DNA from: Chitinophagales bacterium
Lineage (GTDB): Bacteria; Bacteroidota; Bacteroidia; Chitinophagales; Chitinophagaceae
NCBI GenBank assembly: GCA_013297585.1
Contig: JAAFHG010000262.1
Span: 1-5,928 of the forward strand
Length of the DNA: 5,928 bases
Reading direction: 5' to 3'
Every line of letters begins with the position of its first letter. Position 1 is the first letter of the stretch. The notes below the pieces were generated by a model, which saw only the letters and a program-made list of their open reading frames with translations, was not told the origin of the DNA and did no database searches. This document shows positions 1 through 5,357 of this stretch, piece by piece. The position numbers and the translations under genes were made by a program.

Positions 1-678
1 GTTGTGTTGCCAGAAATGTTTAGCACAGGTTTTAGTATGCAGCCTGAAAAACTTGCCGAAACAATGGATGGCAAAGCGGTGCGATGGATGATAAAAACCG
101 CCATAGAAAAACGTGTGATTGTTACTGGTAGTTTGATGATAGCTGAAGCTGGTAAGTATTACAACAGACTAATTTGGATATTACCAAATGGACAAATGGG
201 CTATTACAACAAGCGCCACTTATTTGGCTATGCCAATGAAGACAACCATTACACAGCAGGTAATAAACGTTTAATAGCACAAGTAAAAGGCTTTAAAATT
301 AACTTACAGATTTGTTACGACTTACGCTTTCCTGTATGGGCAAGGCAGCAAGCCAATAAAGACGAGGCTGCTGAATATGATATTTTGCTTTATGTAGCCA
401 ACTGGCCAGAAAAAAGAAGCCACGCATGGAAAACGTTGCTTACTGCAAGAGCCATAGAAAACCAATGTTATGTAATTGGTGCAAATAGAGTTGGTAATGA
501 TGGTAATAATATTTACCACTGTGGTGATAGTATGGTAGTAAATGCACTTGGCGAAACAGTGTACCACAAAGCACACGATGAAGACATTTTTACGATTACA
601 TTTGATAAAGAACCATTAGAAAAAATAAGAACCAATATTCCTTTTTTAAAGGATGCAGATGGGTTTAAAATTATTTGA
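1..678 (+). CDS. Nitrilase-superfamily amidohydrolase (YafV/omega-amidase type), 5'-truncated by window edge
   Basis: This is a carbon-nitrogen hydrolase that probably removes the amide from small omega-amides such as alpha-ketoglutaramate in the cytoplasm. That substrate is inferred from the subfamily and is not proved here. The reading frame is open from base 1, so the true start lies upstream; relatives are about 255 residues and 226 are seen, so roughly 30-35 are missing. Counting from the GTG at 4, the three nitrilase catalytic residues are all visible: Glu4 in LPEMF, Lys70 in YNKRHLF and Cys104 in the nucleophile motif CYDLRFPVW. The segment VANWPEKRSHAWKTLLTARA (131-150) followed by IENQCYVIGANRVG is also typical of the family. 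The YNKRHLF and CYDLRFPVW forms point to the YafV branch rather than to true nitrilases or NAD synthetase. The gene converges on the minus-strand gene ending at 739. I see no clear terminator in the 60-base gap. The gene looks intact. Confidence 0.9.
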   Translation, partial: VVLPEMFSTGFSMQPEKLAETMDGKAVRWMIKTAIEKRVIVTGSLMIAEAGKYYNRLIWILPNGQMGYYNKRHLFGYANEDNHYTAGNKRLIAQVKGFKINLQICYDLRFPVWARQQANKDEAAEYDILLYVANWPEKRSHAWKTLLTARAIENQCYVIGANRVGNDGNNIYHCGDSMVVNALGETVYHKAHDEDIFTITFDKEPLEKIRTNIPFLKDADGFKII

Positions 679-738
679 TTCGGCTGTTATATATTTGTAA
701 AACTTTATTTGATTGGTGGCTTGCACTGTTACTTTACA

Positions 739-993
739 CTATAAAGATTCAGTTTTTGGCGCTTCGCTAGCTAATACTTCTTTTTCGCGTTTCCACCATT
801 TAAACCCAATGTAGCCCATAATTGCTAGCGGTGAAAACATGAGGTATAAAATGCCTGTGTTTAAAGATTTTGCAGGGCCTTCGCCTAGTTGCTGCGCAGT
901 TTTGGTACAAATAGAACATTGTGCCTTAGCAGCTATTGCACTTATGCCAATTATGAATAAAACTGTAATAATGCGCAACCATCGCTTTTGCAT
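739..993 (-). CDS. Small membrane protein with CxxC motif, function unknown
   Basis: The product is an 84-residue protein. Residues 1-24 form a signal peptide or first membrane helix (positive MQKRWLR, then a hydrophobic stretch ending AIAAKAQ). The CSIC pair follows at about 25-28, then a short GEGPAKSLNTG loop, a second hydrophobic segment LYLMFSPLAIMGYIGF (about 48-63), a basic WWKREKE stop-transfer and a short polar tail. The arrangement of CxxC, SLNTGILYLM and a second helix resembles small conserved Bacteroidota proteins that I recognise only as hypothetical; some may sit near respiratory genes, but nothing here shows that. The start is the ATG at 993. A TTG at 1014 would add seven residues but lies inside the likely -7 box, so it is not expected in the mRNA. 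If the signal peptide is cleaved, the CxxC sits at the mature N-terminus outside the cytoplasm, where it could bind metal or form a disulfide. The preceding AKAQC is not a proper lipobox. Confidence 0.7.
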   Translation of the reverse strand: MQKRWLRIITVLFIIGISAIAAKAQCSICTKTAQQLGEGPAKSLNTGILYLMFSPLAIMGYIGFKWWKREKEVLASEAPKTESL

Positions 994-1011
994 ATCTAAA
1001 TATTTTCTGTG

Positions 1012-1019
1012 CAAAGATA
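1012..1019 (-). promoter_or_regulatory. Bacteroidota -7 box (TATCTTTG) for the small CxxC protein gene
   Basis: Read on the minus strand the sequence is TATCTTTG, an exact match to the TAnnTTTG -7 element used by the primary sigma factor in Bacteroidota. It ends 18 bases before the ATG at 993, which would give a short leader of about 10-13 nt. A TTG at 1036-1034 lies upstream, but the 14-base spacing is shorter than usual, so the -33 element is uncertain. The box decides the start codon of the gene, because the alternative TTG at 1014 lies within it. Confidence 0.5.
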
Positions 1020-1067
1020 TAAACGAACCACACCAATAATTGTTAACTTACCACCTCAATATTTTGT

Positions 1068-1518
1068 ATGACACATCGTAGGCAATTCATTCAGCAGGTA
1101 AGCTTGCTAGCAGGTGCTTTTTCGGCCAATAGTTTGTTTAACCAAGCACAAGCAAGTAGCATTTGGGTGGGCAAATTTTGCCTGTACAAAAAATATGTGC
1201 CATGGCTCGTAGTAAAGGCATAAAAACCATTAGTTTTCAACTAACCATTGGTAATAAACGCAAAGAAGAACGTGTACGCTACTTAAAAAACTATTGGGTA
1301 GAAAAAGTCATCCAATTACCCAAGGTAAAAATACACACCTCACTAAATCCTAAATATAGCTGCGCCATTGCTGGCATAAGTATAGAAGGCATAACGCCCA
1401 CACAATTTGGTAACGCTTTATTTGTCACACTACAGGCATTGTATGGGAAAATATTAGCTGTGTTCGTGTTACGCCACACGTGTACACCCGCTTGCAAGAT
1501 TTAGATAAACTTGTATAA
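1068..1518 (+). pseudogene. Remnant of Tat-exported class V aminotransferase (isopenicillin-N-epimerase-like)
   Basis: This is a degraded gene in which four pieces follow the family order in different frames. Frame 3, from ATG 1068 to about 1160, encodes a Tat signal peptide, MTHRRQFIQQVSLLAGAF then a region ending NQAQA; read on, that frame stops at 1221. Frame 2, from about 1168, gives GGQILPVQKICAMARSKGI, which matches the segment just before the PLP-aspartate region of class V aminotransferases. It joins directly to ISFQLTIGNKRKEERVRYLK and PKVKIHTSLNPKYSCAIAGI (to about 1422), which belong near the C-terminus. Frame 1, from about 1423, gives HTTGIVWENI, then CVRVTPHVYTRLQDLDKLV and TAA at 1516-1518, the typical C-terminal end. 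Relatives are over 400 residues; about 150 codons remain. The N-terminal domain and the segment with the PLP-binding lysine are gone, so no activity is possible. The family assignment comes from recalled motifs, not a search. The open frame at 1163-1504 is only part of this remnant. Confidence 0.8.
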
Positions 1519-1570
1519 GAAATTGGTGAGAAGAAATAATACTTCTTAAAAAAAATTTCCCACCTTTTCC

Positions 1571-1597
1571 AACCTTTTGTACAACTTGTACTCTTAT
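1571..1597 (+). promoter_or_regulatory. Candidate ECF-type promoter upstream of the sigma gene
   Basis: AACCTTTT at 1571-1578 resembles the AAC-containing -35 element of ECF sigma promoters. GTACTCTTAT at 1588-1597 resembles their -10 element, at a plausible spacing. It lies just upstream of the ECF sigma gene start at 1614. No TAnnTTTG housekeeping box was found between 1519 and 1613. This suggests autoregulation of the operon. It is motif recognition by eye, and no second copy in the window corroborates it. Confidence 0.4.
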
Positions 1598-1613
1598 ACA
1601 CAGCAACACATAA

Positions 1614-2165
1614 TTGGAAACGGCAAACCACATACTAACTAACCTTGTAACAAAGGCTCGCAAAGGTAACGCCGATGCGCAAAGTAGTCTGTATCATCAA
1701 TTTAGTAAGGCAATGTTTAATATCTGCATTCGTATGACGGGCAACCGCAGCGATGCAGAAGATGTTTTGCAAGAAGCATTTATCATCGCTTTTAAAAGTT
1801 TGCACCAATTAAAGGAAGAAGTGTTGTTTGGTGGTTGGCTGCGCCGCATAGTAGTAAATGAATGTATTAAGTACAGTAAAAAAACATTTTACTGGCAAGA
1901 TTGGGATGAAGCAGACCACAAACACCGAACGGATGACGCTGTAGAATGGTGGCACGAAATTGATATGACAATCATTCATCAGCAGATAAAAAGTTTACCA
2001 GATGGCTGCAGGCAGGTATTTAATTTATATGTGCTTGAAGATTATAGCCACAAACAAATAGCAGATAATATGGGCATTAGTGAAGGCACTAGCAAAAGCC
2101 AATATTATAGAGCTAAACAATTATTAAAAGAACGGATTACTAAACATATTGCAGTACATGGATGA
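1614..2165 (+). CDS. ECF-family RNA polymerase sigma factor
   Basis: The product is a 183-residue sigma-70-type factor that would direct RNA polymerase to a specific promoter set. Region 2 spans about 24-90: SLYHQFSKAMFNICIRMTGN, then the core-binding motif DAEDVLQEAF (47-56), then FGGWLRRIVVNECI. Region 4 spans about 119-176: IKSLPDGCRQVFNLYVLEDY followed by the helix-turn-helix HKQIADNMGISEGTSKSQYYRAK. The absence of regions 1 and 3 and the length fit the ECF group. The start is a TTG at 1614, placed directly after an in-frame TAA at 1611-1613. No ATG or GTG precedes region 2 in this frame, and the first internal ATG (codon 34) would cut into region 2. The 3' end overlaps the next gene by eight bases (ATGGATGA), suggesting translational coupling to the anti-sigma candidate. 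Its signal and regulon cannot be read from this window. Confidence 0.93.
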   Translation: METANHILTNLVTKARKGNADAQSSLYHQFSKAMFNICIRMTGNRSDAEDVLQEAFIIAFKSLHQLKEEVLFGGWLRRIVVNECIKYSKKTFYWQDWDEADHKHRTDDAVEWWHEIDMTIIHQQIKSLPDGCRQVFNLYVLEDYSHKQIADNMGISEGTSKSQYYRAKQLLKERITKHIAVHG

Positions 2166-2919
2166 CTTTAAAAAATATTTACAACAGCACTCAGATGAGT
2201 TGGATGTAGACATGCCAAGAGATAAAGTGTGGTTAGGCATTAATAAAGAATTAAATCCTGCCAAACCAATGGCAGCATTGGTGTACATTAAATGGGCTGT
2301 TGCTGCTTGTGTAATAGCATTGGCAGGTTTTGGTGGTTATATGCTGTTAAATAAGCCAGTTGCCAGTTACCAGTTACCAGTTGCTAGTAACAAGGAACAA
2401 GTTACAAATTCAAAGCAAAAATTGCAAGAAGAACAAACTCGGTTGCAACCTAATAATACAGAACAATTGGTAGCAAGCACAGATGTAGCACCAAATGCAA
2501 AAGTTGAAAGTTTAAAACCCAAAGTTCAATATTCAAAAGAACATCAAAATTCCAAACCCAAAATTCCAAACGCTTCAAGTGCTTTATCTGCATTAGAGCA
2601 GGTAGAAACATCTTTTACACAAGTCATTAATTTACAAAAAGCCAAAGTAAACACCACACCATTAATTGCTGAAAATCCTGGCTACTTTAACGATTTTGCC
2701 ATAGAAATGAAGCGCATGGAACGAGATGAGCAAAACATTAAAAGAGACATTCGTAAAGGTGGCATAACTGATGAATTATTAGACCAGTTAATAAATGTGT
2801 ACCAGCAAAAGCTGAACATGCTAAAACAATTACAAAACGAAATACATAAAACAAACAATCGCTTTAAACAAAACCGTGGCCCGGTAGATTCAACAAAACC
2901 CTACTTTTTAAACATTTAA
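2158..2919 (+). CDS. Single-pass membrane anti-sigma factor candidate
   Basis: From the ATG at 2158 the product is 253 residues; a TTG at 2149 would add only three. The layout is a short acidic cytoplasmic segment of about 40 residues (MDDFKKYLQQHSDELDVDMP, then VWLGINKEL), one membrane helix at about 42-64 (ALVYIKWAVAACVIALAGFG), a polar low-complexity linker at about 67-145, and a helical, charged C-terminal domain at about 175-240 (FAIEMKRMERDEQNIKRDI, then LLDQLINVYQQKLNMLKQLQ) likely to form a coiled coil outside the cytoplasm. No zinc-binding anti-sigma motif is present. The role is inferred from topology and position: such proteins follow ECF sigma genes in many Bacteroidota, and the start overlaps the sigma stop by eight bases. 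The linker is built partly from repeats: CCAGTTR heptamers at 2356-2383 and a doubled 13-mer at 2545-2571. It could instead be an unrelated envelope protein of the same operon. Confidence 0.75.
   Translation: MDDFKKYLQQHSDELDVDMPRDKVWLGINKELNPAKPMAALVYIKWAVAACVIALAGFGGYMLLNKPVASYQLPVASNKEQVTNSKQKLQEEQTRLQPNNTEQLVASTDVAPNAKVESLKPKVQYSKEHQNSKPKIPNASSALSALEQVETSFTQVINLQKAKVNTTPLIAENPGYFNDFAIEMKRMERDEQNIKRDIRKGGITDELLDQLINVYQQKLNMLKQLQNEIHKTNNRFKQNRGPVDSTKPYFLNI
2356..2383 (+). repeat. Four tandem CCAGTTR heptamers inside the anti-sigma gene
   Basis: Four perfect units run head to tail: CCAGTTG, CCAGTTA, CCAGTTA, CCAGTTG. A decayed fifth unit, CTAGTAA, follows at 2384-2390. They encode PVASYQLPVAS just after the membrane helix. 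Because seven is not a multiple of three, any single-unit change shifts the frame. Gain of one unit reads straight into TAG at 2385-2387; loss of one unit leads to TAG at 2471-2473. Confidence 0.9.
2545..2571 (+). repeat. Doubled 13-mer CAAAATTCCAAAC in the anti-sigma linker
   Basis: The 13-mer occurs at 2545-2557 and again at 2559-2571, one base apart, so the repeat period is 14 bases. It encodes the QNSKPKIPNAS part of the polar linker. Short AAATTCCAAA-rich tracts of this kind are a familiar low-complexity type in Bacteroidota intergenic DNA, so this may be an insertion tolerated by an unconstrained linker. Confidence 0.75.
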
Positions 2920-2923
2920 CCAA

Positions 2924-4216
2924 ATGAAAATGAAAACGAATACCCTATTAGTTATGGCTGTAAGTACTGCCATAAGTATATCTGCAAGCGCACAGCAAAT
3001 TACAGTCCTTGGTAGAGCAACTGCACCTACACCACCTCGAATGGCTTCAGTACCAACTGCGCCAATTGTAGTTGAAGGTTATAAAACTACCGATCGTGAC
3101 TTTAACGATTTAAAAAGCAAAGAAGTAAGTGTAGAAGTAAATGCCTCTAAAAGTGCTGATATTTATCTTGAAAATACACAGCGCAACATTCAAATTAAAA
3201 CTTGGGATCAACCGAAAGTTAAAGTAGTAACCACAATTTATTACGAAGGCGAAGGCACCAAAGTATCTGATGAAGAATGGTTTGAGAAATTAAACATTAG
3301 TGTGAAAAGCCTTGGCACAGGTATTCGTATAAAATCTGGTACAGTAAGTAGCAGCGGCAGTTATAGTATTAATGGTAGTACATATGCATGGAACAGTGGC
3401 TCTGGTGGCGTAGCAATTTTTAATGGTGAAGGTCAAAACATTGGTACTAAAAGCGATGTAAAACGTTATGTAACCATTTACATACCTACAGCTAATAAAT
3501 TGGATATTGAAAGCAAATATGCCGATGTAACAGTTGCCAATAATGTAAGCAAAGTAAATGCAGATATTACCAATGGTAACCTTGAATTACAAGATGCTAC
3601 TACATTAACGCTCCGCTCTAAATATGCCAATGTAACAGCTGGTAATATTAAAAATGCTGAGATAGAATTTATTAATGGTCGTTTAATTTTAAAGGATATT
3701 GAAGATCTTGATATTGATACAAAATACTCAACTATAGAAATTGCTTCTGCACAAAAAGTAAACCTAGTAAGTACGAATGATGAGTACGAGTTTGATGAAG
3801 TAGGTGCATTACAAGGTCGCAAAAACTATGGCAACCTACGCATTACTAAATTAACCCAAAGCATAGAGCTAGATGGTACTAACGCAGACGTTAAAGTGCG
3901 CAATATTTTAGCTGGTGTAGAAACTATTAGGTTTAATAATAAATACGCTGACATACGTTTACCACTTAGAAATTTGAAAAGTTATATAGTAACTTATATA
4001 GGCCCATACAGCAATGTGTATGCAAATTTTGAGAAAAAGCCATTGATAATTAAAGAAGACAAAGAAAGTGGTTTAGCTACAACGCTACGCAACATTCAAA
4101 GAGAAGTGGAAAGCGCTTCAGGTGGCACTGATAGTAAATTTACTGCTACAGTTGGTGATGGCAAAGGCACTAAAATAGACATGAAATGCCAAAACTGCAC
4201 AGTAGACTTTAAATAA
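2924..4216 (+). CDS. Secreted DUF4097-like beta-repeat protein
   Basis: The product is a 430-residue exported protein of unknown molecular role. It begins with a Sec signal peptide (MKMKTNTLLVMAVSTAISIS then ASAQ, cleavage near residue 24). A proline-rich segment (about 30-50) and an N-terminal domain (VSVEVNASKSADIYLENTQR, then IQIKTWDQPKVKVVTTIYYE) follow. That domain's pattern of an imprint-like strand plus WDQPKVKV is typical of DUF4097/adhesin-head-like beta-strand proteins. From about 190 to 350 there are about five loose repeats, each centred on a KY/NY dyad followed by a strand, at residues 198, 233, 267, 301 and 340, suggesting a beta-solenoid. The C-terminus ends KCQNCTVDFK, with two cysteines at 422 and 425. 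No type IX sorting domain or membrane anchor is seen. It starts four bases after the anti-sigma stop and is followed by a strong terminator, so it is the last gene of the sigma operon and its likely envelope-side product. Confidence 0.8.
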   Translation: MKMKTNTLLVMAVSTAISISASAQQITVLGRATAPTPPRMASVPTAPIVVEGYKTTDRDFNDLKSKEVSVEVNASKSADIYLENTQRNIQIKTWDQPKVKVVTTIYYEGEGTKVSDEEWFEKLNISVKSLGTGIRIKSGTVSSSGSYSINGSTYAWNSGSGGVAIFNGEGQNIGTKSDVKRYVTIYIPTANKLDIESKYADVTVANNVSKVNADITNGNLELQDATTLTLRSKYANVTAGNIKNAEIEFINGRLILKDIEDLDIDTKYSTIEIASAQKVNLVSTNDEYEFDEVGALQGRKNYGNLRITKLTQSIELDGTNADVKVRNILAGVETIRFNNKYADIRLPLRNLKSYIVTYIGPYSNVYANFEKKPLIIKEDKESGLATTLRNIQREVESASGGTDSKFTATVGDGKGTKIDMKCQNCTVDFK

Positions 4217-4260
4217 TAGTTACTAGTTGTAACATTTTCTTCTCACCATCGTACCTATGC

Positions 4261-4293
4261 AACTGGGTGGCATGAAAATGCCGCTCAGTTTTT
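4261..4293 (+). terminator. Strong intrinsic terminator of the sigma operon
   Basis: The 5' arm AACTGGGTGGCAT (4261-4273) pairs along all 13 positions with ATGCCGCTCAGTT (4278-4290). Two of the pairs are G-T wobbles. The loop is the GNRA-type tetraloop GAAA. The stem ends in a run of five T (4289-4293). It lies 44 bases after the stop of the beta-repeat gene and reads correctly only on the plus strand. Confidence 0.9.
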
Positions 4294-4321
4294 ATAAAAA
4301 ATAAGCTTAAAGAATAGTTAA

Positions 4322-4362
4322 AGAAGCCGATAACGTTTTTCTCATGTTGCTTATCGGATTTT
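4322..4362 (+). other. Terminator-like hairpin with large loop
   Basis: CCGATAA (4327-4333) pairs perfectly with TTATCGG (4351-4357) around a 17-base loop. Beyond one G/A mismatch, the flanking AGAA pairs with the TTTT at 4359-4362. It could be a weak second terminator, or one arm of a small structured RNA together with the next hairpin. No promoter of its own is evident. Confidence 0.5.
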
Positions 4363-4364
4363 AC

Positions 4365-4391
4365 GTGCTGAGTTTCTACTCGGCACTTTTT
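4365..4391 (+). terminator. Second intrinsic terminator, upstream of nadC
   Basis: GTGCTGAGT (4365-4373) pairs with ACTCGGCAC (4378-4386) over nine positions, including one T-G wobble. The loop is TTCT and five T follow (4387-4391). It lies 71 bases after the first terminator with no gene between them, which is redundant for ending the sigma operon unless a short transcript arises in between. Confidence 0.75.
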
Positions 4392-4432
4392 ACATAAAAA
4401 TTATTATAAATGCTTTATCGCAACCTAGTTAA

Positions 4433-4465
4433 TTGCATATAGTAAGCTTATTATTTGTTTCTTTG
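4433..4465 (+). promoter_or_regulatory. Weak candidate promoter for nadC
   Basis: TTG at 4433-4435 and TTTCTTTG at 4458-4465 (one mismatch to TAnnTTTG) lie 22 bases apart. Transcription would begin about 17-20 bases before the ATG at 4488. The gene needs a promoter here, because two terminators precede it. The match is imperfect. Confidence 0.35.
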
Positions 4466-4487
4466 TTGCAAACATTTAAAAACTCAC

Positions 4488-5348
4488 ATGCGCCCCTTTG
4501 ACGAGCAATTAGAACATTTAGTAGCCGAAGCGCTACACGAAGATGTAGGTACAGGCGACCATAGTACCATCAGTTGTATACCTATTTATAAACTAGGTAA
4601 AGCAGTGCTAAAAGTAAAGCAAGCAGGCATACTTGCAGGCGTAAGCGTAGCAGAAAAAATATTTAGAATAGTAGAACCCACCGTGGTATTTAAAGCCTAT
4701 AAAAAAGATGGCGATACTATGCAATATGGCGATATAGCTTTTGAGGTAGAAGCTCATATACATACTATACTTACCTGCGAGCGACTAGTGCTAAACTGTA
4801 TGCAACGCATGAGCGGTATAGCTACCCTTACACACCAATACACACAAAAGCTACAAGGTTACACTACCAAGCTATTAGATACACGTAAAACCACACCTAA
4901 CTTTCGTCTACTAGAAAAAGAAGCGGTAAAAATAGGTGGCGGTATTAATCACCGTTTTGGCCTGTACGATATGATAATGCTTAAAGACAATCATATAGAT
5001 TATGCAGGTGGGCTAGAACAAGCCATAAATAAGGCTTGCAACTATGCACAGTCGTTACAGCCCGTGCTTAAAATAGAAGTAGAAACCCGCACACTAGACG
5101 ATGTAAAAACTGTGTGTGCCATAGGTAAAGGCAAAGTATTTCGTGTAATGCTAGATAATTTTACACCCGCACAAATAACAGAAGCTCTAGCTATAATTGA
5201 TGGAGCTTTTGAAACAGAAGCAAGCGGTGGTATTAATTTAAACACCATACAAAGTTTTGCGGCTACAGGTGTAGATTATGTAAGTGTAGGCGGCTTAATA
5301 CACCAAGCACAAAGTGTAGATTTAAGTTTAAAAGCAGTAATACTGTAA
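4488..5348 (+). CDS. nadC: Nicotinate-nucleotide pyrophosphorylase (quinolinate phosphoribosyltransferase)
   Basis: This cytoplasmic enzyme converts quinolinate and PRPP to nicotinate mononucleotide, CO2 and pyrophosphate, in de novo NAD synthesis. The product is 286 residues, normal for the family. Visible landmarks are EDVGTGDHST (18-27) in the N-terminal domain, ERLVLNCMQRMSGIAT (98-113), and the signature LLDTRKTTPNFRLLEKEAVK (129-148) followed by GGGINHRFGLYDMIMLKDNH. Together these supply the Arg, His and Lys residues that bind the substrate phosphates and carboxylates. They are followed by EVETRTLDD (197-205), LDNFTP (222-227), EASGGIN (244-250) and GVDYVSVGGLIH (261-272), the TIM-barrel phosphate-binding end. 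I chose the ATG at 4488. An in-frame TTG at 4455 would add eleven residues foreign to the family and overlaps the candidate -7 box. nadA and nadB are not in this window. The gene looks intact and may be cotranscribed with the Fic gene nine bases downstream. Confidence 0.96.
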   Translation: MRPFDEQLEHLVAEALHEDVGTGDHSTISCIPIYKLGKAVLKVKQAGILAGVSVAEKIFRIVEPTVVFKAYKKDGDTMQYGDIAFEVEAHIHTILTCERLVLNCMQRMSGIATLTHQYTQKLQGYTTKLLDTRKTTPNFRLLEKEAVKIGGGINHRFGLYDMIMLKDNHIDYAGGLEQAINKACNYAQSLQPVLKIEVETRTLDDVKTVCAIGKGKVFRVMLDNFTPAQITEALAIIDGAFETEASGGINLNTIQSFAATGVDYVSVGGLIHQAQSVDLSLKAVIL

Positions 5349-5357
5349 TTTAGAGCA

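Noticed and set aside
690..697. TATATTTG on the plus strand, a match to the -7 consensus
   Set aside because: It points into the 3' end of the minus-strand gene with no plus-strand gene behind it. The nearest TTTG upstream is only 12 bases away. Such matches are expected by chance in AT-rich DNA.
913..933. Lipoprotein signal ahead of the CSIC motif in the small membrane protein
   Set aside because: The residues before the cysteine are AKAQ. A lipobox needs a small residue at -1 and a Leu-like residue at -3, so lipidation is not supported.
1163..1504. Open frame that could be called a 113-residue protein
   Set aside because: It begins at TTG inside the remnant of the class V aminotransferase and ends in a tail (LRHTCTPACKI) that is the wrong-frame reading of the family's C-terminus. 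It is part of the pseudogene.
1529..1547. Terminator after the pseudogene
   Set aside because: AGAAG and CTTCT can pair around an 8-base loop, but the stem is short and AT-rich and is followed by A rather than T, so it does not qualify as a plus-strand terminator.
2356..2390. CRISPR-like or integron-type repeat
   Set aside because: The units are 7 bases with no spacers. It is a simple tandem repeat within a coding frame.
3478..3822. 114-codon open frame on the minus strand inside the beta-repeat gene
   Set aside because: It is antisense to a well-supported coding gene, has no recognisable motif, and arises from the codon pattern of the plus-strand frame. The shorter frames at 322-576, 839-1039, 1291-1663 and 5042-5248 are rejected for the same kind of reason.
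4392..4487. Riboswitch or NAD-responsive operator upstream of nadC
   Set aside because: After the second terminator the leader is AT-rich with no stable stem, no switch-like architecture and no palindrome that I can recognise as a known NAD-pathway regulator site.
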